A stretch of 50,244 nucleotides of DNA. Origin: an uncultured Synechococcaceae cyanobacterium. GTDB taxonomy: Bacteria; Cyanobacteriota; Cyanobacteriia; PCC-6307; Cyanobiaceae. A program made the translations under genes and the position numbers. The notes under the pieces were generated by a model. It worked only from the letters and a program-made list of their open reading frames with translations, had not been told where the DNA came from and made no database searches. Position 1 is the stretch's first letter. Every line of letters starts with the position of its first letter. Shown one piece after another: positions 43,194-50,244 of this stretch. The stretch is from contig CACGPQ010000007.1 in NCBI GenBank assembly GCA_902574955.1, forward strand, positions 1 to 50,244, read 5' to 3'.

Positions 43194-44420
43194 ATGGACT
43201 TTCAACAAGGTTTAATCACAACAATACATGAATATGGAGTTACAAGAAATTTAATAAAAGAATTAAACAAAAGTCTTAAAAAAAGATCAACTAGCATTTT
43301 AATACCTTGTTTATATGAAGAGTTTGAGCGTCCAGCACTAAAAGATATAAGAGAAGTTTTAAAAGATCTTACAGGTTTAAATGAATTAGTCATTGCTCTC
43401 TCTGCAAAAACTGTTGAGCAAGTTAAAGCAGCAAAATCATTTTTTGACTCAATGCCATATCCGGTTCACGTTCAATGGACTAATTCTCCCTCTGTAATAA
43501 AGCTGTTAAAAAGCCAAGAAAAAAATGGGTTAGAACTTTTAGGAACTCCAGGTAAAGGGTGGGCTGTATGGCAAGGCATAGGAGTTGCGACTAGAAAATC
43601 AGAAGTTGTTGCTCTTTTTGATGCAGATATAAGAACTTTTAGTCCTTTGTATCCTTCAAGAATGATACTTCCACTTCTAGATGAATCATATGGAATATCA
43701 TATGTAAAGGCTTTTTACAGCAGGTTGTCCTTAGAGACAAATCAATTGCAAGGTAGAGCAACAAGATTATTTGTAGGTCCCTTGTTGGCAAGTCTTGAGC
43801 AATTAGTTGGGAAGGGTCCGTTTTTACAATATCTTCAATCATTTAGATATCCATTAGCAGGTGAATTTGCATTCACTAAAGACCTTGCTATGAATTTACG
43901 AATTCCATGTGACTGGGGTTTAGAGATAGGTTTATTATCAGAGGTTTATAGAAACGTAAGAACCTCCAAAATAGCCCAAGTTGACCTTGGTTTGTTTGAT
44001 CATAAGCATAAGAATATAGGTGATTCTTCTAAAGAAGGATTGCAAAAAATGTGTACAGAAATACTTTCAAGTGTTTTAAGAGGTCTCATGGAGCATCAAG
44101 CAGAGACCTTAACAAGTACTCAACTAGCGACCTTAGAAGTTCTTTATAAAAGAGTTGGAGAAGATAGGGTAAAACAATTTGGATTAGATTCAGCAGTTAA
44201 TCAACTTCCATACGATAGGCACGAAGAGGAACTATCAGTACAAAAATTTGCGAAACTATTGAGACCGGCTACAGAAGATTACTTAGCATGTCCTACGACA
44301 CAGCAGTTACCAAGTTGGTCAAGAGTTCTATCTTGTGAGAACAAACTTCAGGATTATTTGGCGATTGCTGGGTCACAAGATATTAAGACAACTGAAAAAG
44401 AATTAATTAAAAACTTCTAG
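43194..44420 (+). CDS. gpgS: Glucosyl-3-phosphoglycerate synthase
   Basis: Transfers glucose from a nucleotide-sugar to 3-phosphoglycerate, the first step of glucosylglycerate synthesis. A GT-A fold (GT81-type) glycosyltransferase: [19 protein letters not shown] opens the sugar-nucleotide domain, [16 protein letters not shown] is conserved near 116-130, and the metal-binding motif is [10 protein letters not shown] (DAD at 143-145). [30 protein letters not shown] is also characteristic. At 408 aa it is typical. Its stop overlaps the convergent ureC stop (CTAG). Confidence 0.93.
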   Translation: MDFQQGLITTIHEYGVTRNLIKELNKSLKKRSTSILIPCLYEEFERPALKDIREVLKDLTGLNELVIALSAKTVEQVKAAKSFFDSMPYPVHVQWTNSPSVIKLLKSQEKNGLELLGTPGKGWAVWQGIGVATRKSEVVALFDADIRTFSPLYPSRMILPLLDESYGISYVKAFYSRLSLETNQLQGRATRLFVGPLLASLEQLVGKGPFLQYLQSFRYPLAGEFAFTKDLAMNLRIPCDWGLEIGLLSEVYRNVRTSKIAQVDLGLFDHKHKNIGDSSKEGLQKMCTEILSSVLRGLMEHQAETLTSTQLATLEVLYKRVGEDRVKQFGLDSAVNQLPYDRHEEELSVQKFAKLLRPATEDYLACPTTQQLPSWSRVLSCENKLQDYLAIAGSQDIKTTEKELIKNF

Positions 44421-46126
44421 AGTAAAAAGTACCTTTGAGCCATTGGGACCTCATCAAGTGGTTCACAAGTAAGAAGTTCCCCATCGGAAAAAACTTCATA
44501 AGTTTGAGGATCAACTGAAATATTTGGCAGTTTAGAATTGAGTTTTAAGTGAGATTTATTGATATTTCTTGTATTTTCTACAGCAATACAATTTTTTTGT
44601 AATCCTAATTTATTTGGAATATTTTGATCAATTGAATTTTTACTTAAAAAGGTAAAAGAACTCTTAATTAGAGATTGGCCGAAACTTGCAAACATAGGTC
44701 GCCCATGTACAGGACCTGGAGTAGGGATTGAAGCATTCGCATCTCCCATTTGGGACCAAACTATAGATCCTCCTTTAATAACTAATTCAGGCTTTACTGC
44801 AAAAAAGGAAGGTTTCCACAATGCCAAATCCGCAATTTTGCCCTTTTCTATAGACCCAACATGTTTATCAATTCCATGAGCTATTGCAGGATTAATTGTA
44901 ACTTTAGAAATATATCTCTTTACTCTGTAATTGTCGTTTCTATCAGAATCCTGCGATAGAGGACCTCTTTGTACTTTCATTTTATGAGCGGTTTGAAAAG
45001 TTCTTGTGATTACTTCACCAACTCTTCCCATAGCTTGAGAATCACTAGCAATAATTGAAAAGGCACCTATATCATGCAAGATATCCTCAGCTGCAATAGT
45101 CTCTCTTCTGATCCTTGATTCAGCAAATGCTATATCTTCTGGGATTTTAGAATCTAAATGATGACAAACCATTAACATGTCAAGATGTTCTTCTAATGTG
45201 TTCCTCGTATAGGGTCTTGTTGGATTAGTACTACTTGGAAGAACATTTTTTTCTCCACAAATTTTAATAATGTCAGGAGCATGACCTCCACCTGCTCCTT
45301 CAGTATGAAAAGTATGAATAGTTCTTCCTGCAATAGCGTTGATAGTATCTTCAACAAAGCCTGCCTCATTCAAAGTATCAGTATGAATACATACTTGTAC
45401 GTCAAACTTATCAGCAACATTAAGACAAGAATTTATTGTAGAGGGAGTCGTTCCCCAATCCTCATGAAGCTTCAATCCACAGGCACCCGCTTCAACCTGA
45501 TCAATAAGATTGCTCTCGTTTGTTGAGTTACCTTTACCAAAAAAACCTAAATTCATGGGAAATGCTTCTGCAGATTGAAGCATTCTTGAAATATGAAAAG
45601 AACCTGGAGTACAAGTAGTAGCATTTGTGCCAGTTGCAGGTCCAGTTCCTCCACCCAACATGGTTGTAATTCCGGAGGCTAGTGCTGTCTCAATTTGTTG
45701 GGGACAGATAAAGTGAATGTGGGTATCTATTGAACCTGCAGTAAGAATATGGCCTTCTCCAGCTATTACTTCTGTTGATGCACCAATAACAATATCGACA
45801 TTATCCTGGATATCAGGATTACCAGCCTTACCAATTTCAAGAATCATTCCATCTCTTATACCAACATCAGCCTTAATTATTCCCCACCAATCTACGATCA
45901 AAGCATTAGTAATTACAGTATCTACAGCTCCATCAGCCCTTCTAACTTGAGACTGTCCCATCCCATCTCGAATAACTTTACCTCCACCAAATTTAACTTC
46001 ATCTCCGTACGTAGTTAAATCCTTTTCTACCTCTATAAAAAGTTCGGTATCAGCAAGCCTTACTCTATCTCCGGTAGTGGGTCCGTAAGTTTGCGAATAA
46101 GTATTTCTGTCAATTTTATAGGACAT
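44417..46126 (-). CDS. ureC: Urease alpha subunit
   Basis: The catalytic subunit of nickel urease, hydrolysing urea to ammonia and carbamate. Ni ligands are visible in [13 protein letters not shown] and GLKLHEDWG (carbamylated Lys), with His in [10 protein letters not shown] and [16 protein letters not shown], and the flap [20 protein letters not shown]. At 569 aa it is full length. It lies 4 nt downstream of ureB and is the last gene of ureD-ureA-ureB-ureC; the 3' end overlaps gpgS by 4 nt. Confidence 0.98.
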   Translation of the reverse strand: MSYKIDRNTYSQTYGPTTGDRVRLADTELFIEVEKDLTTYGDEVKFGGGKVIRDGMGQSQVRRADGAVDTVITNALIVDWWGIIKADVGIRDGMILEIGKAGNPDIQDNVDIVIGASTEVIAGEGHILTAGSIDTHIHFICPQQIETALASGITTMLGGGTGPATGTNATTCTPGSFHISRMLQSAEAFPMNLGFFGKGNSTNESNLIDQVEAGACGLKLHEDWGTTPSTINSCLNVADKFDVQVCIHTDTLNEAGFVEDTINAIAGRTIHTFHTEGAGGGHAPDIIKICGEKNVLPSSTNPTRPYTRNTLEEHLDMLMVCHHLDSKIPEDIAFAESRIRRETIAAEDILHDIGAFSIIASDSQAMGRVGEVITRTFQTAHKMKVQRGPLSQDSDRNDNYRVKRYISKVTINPAIAHGIDKHVGSIEKGKIADLALWKPSFFAVKPELVIKGGSIVWSQMGDANASIPTPGPVHGRPMFASFGQSLIKSSFTFLSKNSIDQNIPNKLGLQKNCIAVENTRNINKSHLKLNSKLPNISVDPQTYEVFSDGELLTCEPLDEVPMAQRYFLL

Positions 46127-46130
46127 AATT

Positions 46131-46451
46131 TTAAGTATCTAAAGAACCGTTAACCAATGAATTAAAACCATGTGCAATTCTTAAACCTTTATATGGAACT
46201 AATTTGACATCAGTTGTATCTCCAGGTTCAAATCTAATTGCAGTTCCTGCAGGAATGTCAAGACGCATACCAAATGTTGATCCACGATCAAAAATTAAAG
46301 CCTTATTAGCTTCAAAAAAATGATAATGGGATCCAATTTGTACAGGTCTATCTCCTGAATTAGAAACTTTAACTGTTTTAACTTCCTTGCCAAGATTCAA
46401 TTCTATTTCACCTTGTTCAGGAATTATTTCGCCAGGAATTAAATTACTCAT
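46131..46451 (-). CDS. ureB: Urease beta subunit
   Basis: A small structural subunit of the three-subunit bacterial urease. The sequence is typical: [16 protein letters not shown]-like start (here [18 protein letters not shown]), [22 protein letters not shown] and [19 protein letters not shown]. At 106 aa it is normal. It is 2 nt after ureA and 4 nt before ureC. Confidence 0.97.
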   Translation of the reverse strand: MSNLIPGEIIPEQGEIELNLGKEVKTVKVSNSGDRPVQIGSHYHFFEANKALIFDRGSTFGMRLDIPAGTAIRFEPGDTTDVKLVPYKGLRIAHGFNSLVNGSLDT

Positions 46452-46453
46452 AA

Positions 46454-46756
46454 CTAGTTAATCGGATTGTGAATAGTAACTAACTTTGTCCCATCAGGGA
46501 AAACTGCTTCTATTTGGACTTCATCAACCATTTCAGGAATCCCTTCCATAACTTGTGATTTTGAAAGCCAGGTAGTTCCCTCTGACATCAATTGACTTAC
46601 ACTTTTGCCATCTCGAGCTCCTTCAAGAACTTGAAAACTCAAAAAAGCAATTGTTTCAGGATAATTAAGCTTAAGACCTCGACTAAGCCTTCTTTCAGCT
46701 AAGAGAGCAGCAGAAAAAATCAATAATTTATCCTTTTCTTGAGGTGAAAGATGCAT
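46454..46756 (-). CDS. ureA: Urease gamma subunit
   Basis: A 100-aa structural subunit: [48 protein letters not shown], and the C-terminal [20 protein letters not shown] are diagnostic. It is 50 nt downstream of ureD. A short hairpin (GTTC-5 nt-GAAC followed by T6 on the minus strand) overlaps the ureD stop; it is too weak to be called a terminator but may trim expression between ureD and ureA. Confidence 0.97.
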   Translation of the reverse strand: MHLSPQEKDKLLIFSAALLAERRLSRGLKLNYPETIAFLSFQVLEGARDGKSVSQLMSEGTTWLSKSQVMEGIPEMVDEVQIEAVFPDGTKLVTIHNPIN

Positions 46757-46806
46757 AATAAAAAATTAATCTATAAATTCTTAAAAAAGGTTCTTTCTGA
46801 ACATAA

Positions 46807-47709
46807 TTAATAATTCATAGAATCTTGTAAAGGCCATACACCTTGATATTTTGGCTCACAAAATCCACAAACAGACCTAATTTGTTTCCAAATACAAAAA
46901 AAACATTTCCTAGCATCTTGAGAAGAACTCCCTAGGAATCTTACAGAGATTCCATTTTCAAGGATTCCAATAGATAAATTATTATCAGTTTCATTGAAAA
47001 TCTTTTTTATATTTCCCACAAGATTATTTATTTTTGACTTAGAAAAATCTTTTTCGCAAATCCAAATTAAGGATCCAAAAACAGGCATGTAATCCATTCC
47101 TGACTTAGCCTCATAACTTGCCTTAGATAATTCAATTTGATCAACATATTCCCAATCATCATATGAATCATTATTTCTTATAATTTCTAACTTAGACCTA
47201 AAAACTCCACTTTCAATAGTTTCTCCGGAGGATGATCTTCCAAGTCTTATTAAATCAGTAAAGAAAAAACTTGAAGTCTCTGAAATAGATACTTTAAACT
47301 TTTGTTCATATAAACCATTTGCAAAGATAATTGTTTCTTGAGGGATGTATTCCAAATGAGAATTATCAAAAATCCTTATGAGATTTTTTTGCTTTGAAAA
47401 AGTTCCTTTTGGATTAATTTTAGATATCCCAACTGATCCATATACTTTCTGAGCTGAAGAAGTAGTTAACAATACCTTAGAGTTTTTTTCAAGATTTACC
47501 TCAAACTCAAGTAAATCGCCTCCAACCAATCCTCCTGCAGTATGAAGAACAGGTAAAATACATCTACCCTCTTGATCATGAGTGGACTTTAATAACTTGT
47601 AAGGTGAAGTTGATTTAGATTTAAAGATTGTTTTATCAACATTTCCTAAACTTGCTTTATTATTGAAAAAATTTAAGAAACAATTACCTTCCCAAGAAGT
47701 TTTAATCAT
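46807..47709 (-). CDS. ureD: Urease accessory protein UreD
   Basis: Scaffold that binds apo-urease with UreF and UreG for nickel insertion. The family landmarks are [20 protein letters not shown] near residue 60, [31 protein letters not shown] and [20 protein letters not shown]. At 300 aa it is normal. It is divergent from ureE with only 42 bp between start codons. Confidence 0.95.
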   Translation of the reverse strand: MIKTSWEGNCFLNFFNNKASLGNVDKTIFKSKSTSPYKLLKSTHDQEGRCILPVLHTAGGLVGGDLLEFEVNLEKNSKVLLTTSSAQKVYGSVGISKINPKGTFSKQKNLIRIFDNSHLEYIPQETIIFANGLYEQKFKVSISETSSFFFTDLIRLGRSSSGETIESGVFRSKLEIIRNNDSYDDWEYVDQIELSKASYEAKSGMDYMPVFGSLIWICEKDFSKSKINNLVGNIKKIFNETDNNLSIGILENGISVRFLGSSSQDARKCFFCIWKQIRSVCGFCEPKYQGVWPLQDSMNY

Positions 47710-47751
47710 AAATTGTTTTCTTTAATCACTAAATTAAAGTAACCAAAAATT

Positions 47752-48207
47752 TTGATTATGAGAATAAATAAACAAATAGTTGTAACTGATTGGATTAAGG
47801 AAAAACCTCGATTAGGTTCATTTTTAAAACTTACCCTAAGTTCAGATGAAAGAAGAATCTTACGAGGCAAAAGATTAACTGATTGTGATCAAGAAATAAT
47901 TTTACAATTACCTAGAGAGGGCAAATTAAATGATGGGGATATTCTTTCAACTAATGAGTCCAATTTTTATGTAGAGATAATTGCCAAAACAGAAAATTTA
48001 ATTGAAATTAGTTCAAATTCTAAAATTGAACTTATTAAAACTGCTTATCATCTAGGAAATAGGCATGTAGAAGTAGAAATAGAAGAAGACATTCTTCTAA
48101 CAAAAGGTAATTACGTAATTGAAAATATGCTTAAAAATTTTAATGTTGATATCGTAAATACCCAGAAAAAATTTTTTCCGGAAAGAGGTGCCCACAGTCA
48201 TGAGTAA
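47752..48207 (+). CDS. ureE: Urease accessory protein UreE (nickel chaperone)
   Basis: Delivers Ni2+ to the UreDFG complex. The N-terminal peptide-binding domain has SSDERRILRGKRLTDCDQEI, and the metal-binding domain has LIKTAYHLGNRHVEVEIEEDI with the conserved dimer-interface His region. At 151 aa it is complete. The C-terminus has only a few His (ERGAHSHE) instead of the long His-rich tail of Klebsiella UreE, so storage capacity for nickel is low. It overlaps ureF by 8 nt (ATGAGTAA). Confidence 0.92.
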   Translation: MIMRINKQIVVTDWIKEKPRLGSFLKLTLSSDERRILRGKRLTDCDQEIILQLPREGKLNDGDILSTNESNFYVEIIAKTENLIEISSNSKIELIKTAYHLGNRHVEVEIEEDILLTKGNYVIENMLKNFNVDIVNTQKKFFPERGAHSHE

Positions 48208-48886
48208 AAGCCACCTATTAAAATATCTATTAATAAGCCCTAACCTACCAGTTGGAGGATTTTGTTATTCGGAGGGATTGGAGAGTTACCTTAATACTAA
48301 AGATTTAGAAGACTCAAATTCGGTAAAAGAATTAATCATAAGTGAACTAAAAATTGGCCAGATAAGGTTAGATGCAAGACTATTATTAGATTTTTTTGAT
48401 ATTTTTAATGAGTTAAATGACGGCAAAAATTTAAAAAGTAATTTGCACAAGCTATTGAGTTTGGATAAATGGATCCTCTCATCAAAAGACTCTTTCGAAA
48501 TGAGAGAACAACAAACTCAAATGGCAAAATCTCTCTTTGATTTAAACAAAGAATTTGGATTTGAATATTCTTATAAAAAAAATAAAAAAAACTCCTGGCC
48601 TTTAGCGTGGAGTTGGGCTTGTTATTGTTTTGAAATTACGAAGATAGAAATGGTTGAGAATTTTTTCTACGCGTGGAGTGCAAACCAACTTAGTGCAGCA
48701 TTAAGGATTATTCCTATTGGCTCAACAAAAGCACAATTAATTCAGAGAGATTTATTAGCAATTATTTCAAAAATTTCTAAAGAAATTATGGACAAAGAAA
48801 TTGATGACATCTATTTTGGCAATGTAGGTTTAGCTATGGCACAACAAAATCATAATGAACTTTATACAAAACTTTTTAGAAATTAA
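48200..48886 (+). CDS. ureF: Urease accessory protein UreF
   Basis: Joins UreD and UreG on apo-urease and controls the GTPase step. SHLLKYLLISPNLPVGGFCYSEGLE is the standard start region, and WSANQLSAALRIIPIGSTKAQ near the C-terminus is conserved. I chose the ATG at 48200 (228 aa) because it overlaps the ureE stop as ATGAGTAA; the GTG at 48188 would add MPTV, with weaker support. ureG begins 4 nt after its stop. Confidence 0.94.
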   Translation: MSKSHLLKYLLISPNLPVGGFCYSEGLESYLNTKDLEDSNSVKELIISELKIGQIRLDARLLLDFFDIFNELNDGKNLKSNLHKLLSLDKWILSSKDSFEMREQQTQMAKSLFDLNKEFGFEYSYKKNKKNSWPLAWSWACYCFEITKIEMVENFFYAWSANQLSAALRIIPIGSTKAQLIQRDLLAIISKISKEIMDKEIDDIYFGNVGLAMAQQNHNELYTKLFRN

Positions 48887-48889
48887 TTT

Positions 48890-49501
48890 ATGAGCAGCAA
48901 ATTGAGAGTAGGAGTTGCGGGGCCTGTAGGTTCTGGAAAAACTGCATTAGTAGAGACTCTATGCTTAAGCCTAAAAAAATATTATGAGATAGCAGTTGTC
49001 ACCAATGATATTTACACCAAAGAAGATGCTAACTTTCTAATAAATAAAAAAGTTTTAGACGAAGGAAGGATTATTGGTGTAGAAACAGGAGGTTGTCCTC
49101 ATACAGCAATAAGAGAGGATTGTTCCTTAAATAAAAATGCTGTTTTAGATTTAGAAAATAAATATAATCCTTTAGATTTTGTTTTTGTAGAAAGTGGAGG
49201 TGATAATTTAGCATCTAGTTTTAGTCCAGAACTTGTAGATTTATCAATATATGTGATTGATGTATCTGCCGGGGACAAAATTCCTAGAAAAGGGGGACCA
49301 GGGATAACCAGATCAGATTTACTATTAATAAATAAAATTGACTTAGCAGATATGGTTGGTGCTGATTTAAATATTATGAAAAGTGATACTGAATTTATGA
49401 GAAAAGGGAAACCTTGGTTTTTTACCAACCTAAGTAACGGCATAGGAGTTGAAGAAATAACTCAATTTTTAAAATCACATATACCCAACAATCGATACTA
49501 G
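48890..49501 (+). CDS. ureG: Urease accessory GTPase UreG
   Basis: A SIMIBI GTPase that powers nickel insertion into urease. P-loop [15 protein letters not shown] near residue 8-22; [12 protein letters not shown], the metal-site Cys-Pro-His in [17 protein letters not shown], the Walker B-like [18 protein letters not shown], and guanine-specificity LLINKIDLA. At 203 aa it is full length. urtA follows after a promoter-bearing gap of 128 bp. Confidence 0.97.
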   Translation: MSSKLRVGVAGPVGSGKTALVETLCLSLKKYYEIAVVTNDIYTKEDANFLINKKVLDEGRIIGVETGGCPHTAIREDCSLNKNAVLDLENKYNPLDFVFVESGGDNLASSFSPELVDLSIYVIDVSAGDKIPRKGGPGITRSDLLLINKIDLADMVGADLNIMKSDTEFMRKGKPWFFTNLSNGIGVEEITQFLKSHIPNNRY

Positions 49502-49539
49502 AAAATTTTTCATTAGTAATATATTGGATTCAACAAAAA

Positions 49540-49581
49540 GTTACGACTGATACAAAACTAATCCTCACTCGTTAATAACTT
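49540..49581 (+). promoter_or_regulatory. Predicted NtcA-activated urtA promoter
   Basis: GTTACGACTGATAC at 49540-49553 matches GTA-N8-TAC with one change (GTT for GTA). Exactly 22 bp later is TAACTT (49576-49581), a TANNNT -10. This is the same architecture and near-miss base as the glnA promoter at 4607-4648. A small CCC/GGG hairpin (CCCTAATGAGGG) lies further downstream in the presumed 5' UTR. urt genes are known NtcA targets in marine cyanobacteria. Confidence 0.65.
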
Positions 49582-49629
49582 TTATTTTATCCCCCTAATG
49601 AGGGTCAATTACCTAATTTATCCTAATTC

Positions 49630-50244
49630 ATGAGAATTTCAAGGCGTATTTTGGCAGGATTAGCTACTGCCTCACTTGCGGTCACAGCAACTTCATGCGG
49701 TGGAGGTGGAACCTCCGGAAGTTTCGACGACACAGTAACCGTTGGTATTTTGCATTCGTTATCTGGAACAATGGCAATTTCTGAATCAACTCTTGTTGAT
49801 ACTGAAAAAATGGCTATTGAAGAGATAAATGCTTCTGGTGGTGTAACAGTTGGCGGTAAAAGTTACAAAATTGAATACATAGTTGAAGATGGTGCATCTG
49901 ACTGGCCTACTTTTGCTGAAAAATCTAAGAAACTCATAGACCAAGACGGAGTTCCTGTCGTATTTGGTGGTTGGACATCTGCAAGTAGAAAGGCAATGTT
50001 ACCAGTCTACGAATCAAAAGATGCTTTCCTTTACTACCCAATTCAATATGAAGCTCAAGAATGTTCTAACAACATTTTCTATACAGGAGCCACACCAAAC
50101 CAACAGTCAGAACCCGCTACAGATTTCATGTATAAGCGTTCTCCTGCAGCTGGTGGAGATTTCTTCCTTGTAGGTTCTGATTATGTTTTCCCAAGAACAT
50201 CCAACACAATCACAAAAGCTCAAGTAAAACAGTTAGGAGGTAAG
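49630..50244 (+). CDS. urtA: Urea ABC transporter substrate-binding lipoprotein (partial)
   Basis: Periplasmic binding protein that delivers urea to UrtBCDE. The first 205 codons lie in the window, ending exactly at the edge in frame. The N-terminal signal [20 protein letters not shown] ends in a lipobox-like ATSC with Cys23 as acceptor, and contains a twin-Arg (SRRIL). The mature part is typical of the urea/amide binding family: [58 protein letters not shown] and [20 protein letters not shown]. It follows ureG, so urea uptake and hydrolysis genes are contiguous. Confidence 0.95.
   Translation, partial: MRISRRILAGLATASLAVTATSCGGGGTSGSFDDTVTVGILHSLSGTMAISESTLVDTEKMAIEEINASGGVTVGGKSYKIEYIVEDGASDWPTFAEKSKKLIDQDGVPVVFGGWTSASRKAMLPVYESKDAFLYYPIQYEAQECSNNIFYTGATPNQQSEPATDFMYKRSPAAGGDFFLVGSDYVFPRTSNTITKAQVKQLGGK

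Noticed and set aside
46789-46802. Short hairpin with T-run between ureD and ureA
   Set aside because: Only four base pairs and within a gene cluster whose order argues for co-transcription.
49964-50173. 69-aa plus-strand frame
   Set aside because: Alternative frame inside urtA, which reads through intact to the window edge.
1-50244. Search for CRISPR arrays, insertion sequences, integrases, rRNA and prophage genes
   Set aside because: No spaced direct repeats, transposase motifs or integrase motifs seen; all larger genes are chromosomal housekeeping or conserved cyanobacterial genes.

Overview
The window looks like the chromosome of a high-light-adapted Prochlorococcus (marine picocyanobacterium). 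The DNA is very AT-rich, genes are packed with gaps of a few bases or with overlaps, and the gene content is typical: Psb28, GUN4, PAM68-like and several cyanobacteria-only DUF families, urease with UrtA, and a glucosylglycerate cluster. I see no insertion sequence, integrase, CRISPR array or rRNA. Species and strain cannot be fixed from sequence reading alone. Both ends cut genes: a GTPase at the left and urtA at the right.

Layout. 1-4.5 kb: GTPase with a hydrophobic C-terminus, a PLP decarboxylase followed by a microprotein, tadA, and a class V glyoxylate aminotransferase. 4.5-11.3 kb: glnA behind an NtcA-type promoter and before a strong terminator, a methyltransferase, an RsbW-like ATPase, a GUN4 protein, mnmH/selU, psb28 and an AI-2E family permease. 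11.3-17.1 kb: a long minus-strand run of rsmA, ispE, a DUF3082-like gene, pdhB, secD and secF with two microproteins. 17.2-20.2 kb: an Asn-rich protein, rlmH, then a LexA-box-controlled umuD-umuC unit that probably also carries a small HExxH protein. 20.2-30.4 kb: dnaG, a DMT permease, an exported glycine-zipper protein, ruvA, rpsO, a PAM68-like gene, dnaE, gatA and a DUF1816-like gene. 30.5-34.9 kb: minus-strand trpD-carA-STAS-mrnC-rlmB. 34.9-39.6 kb: ABC exporter, msrA, tRNA-Pro(GGG), uppP and several microproteins. 39.6-44.4 kb: glyK-gpgP-ggaP divergent from gpgS. 44.4-50.2 kb: ureDABC divergent from ureEFG, followed by urtA behind an NtcA-type promoter.

How the genes work together. Nitrogen status is the clearest theme: glnA and urtA have nearly identical promoter architecture (GTN-N8-TAC, 22 bp, TANNNT), and the urease genes complete urea use. 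The gpgS/gpgP/ggaP/glyK group encodes synthesis of the nitrogen-free solute glucosylglycerate and a plausible recycling route back to 3-phosphoglycerate. A second theme is DNA damage: umuDC is behind a near-palindromic LexA box with a putative metallopeptidase gene 9 nt downstream. A third is partner switching: an RsbW-like ATPase and a STAS anti-anti-sigma protein lie 24 kb apart. Six unlisted microproteins (31-57 aa, mostly single membrane helices) were found by reading the gaps.
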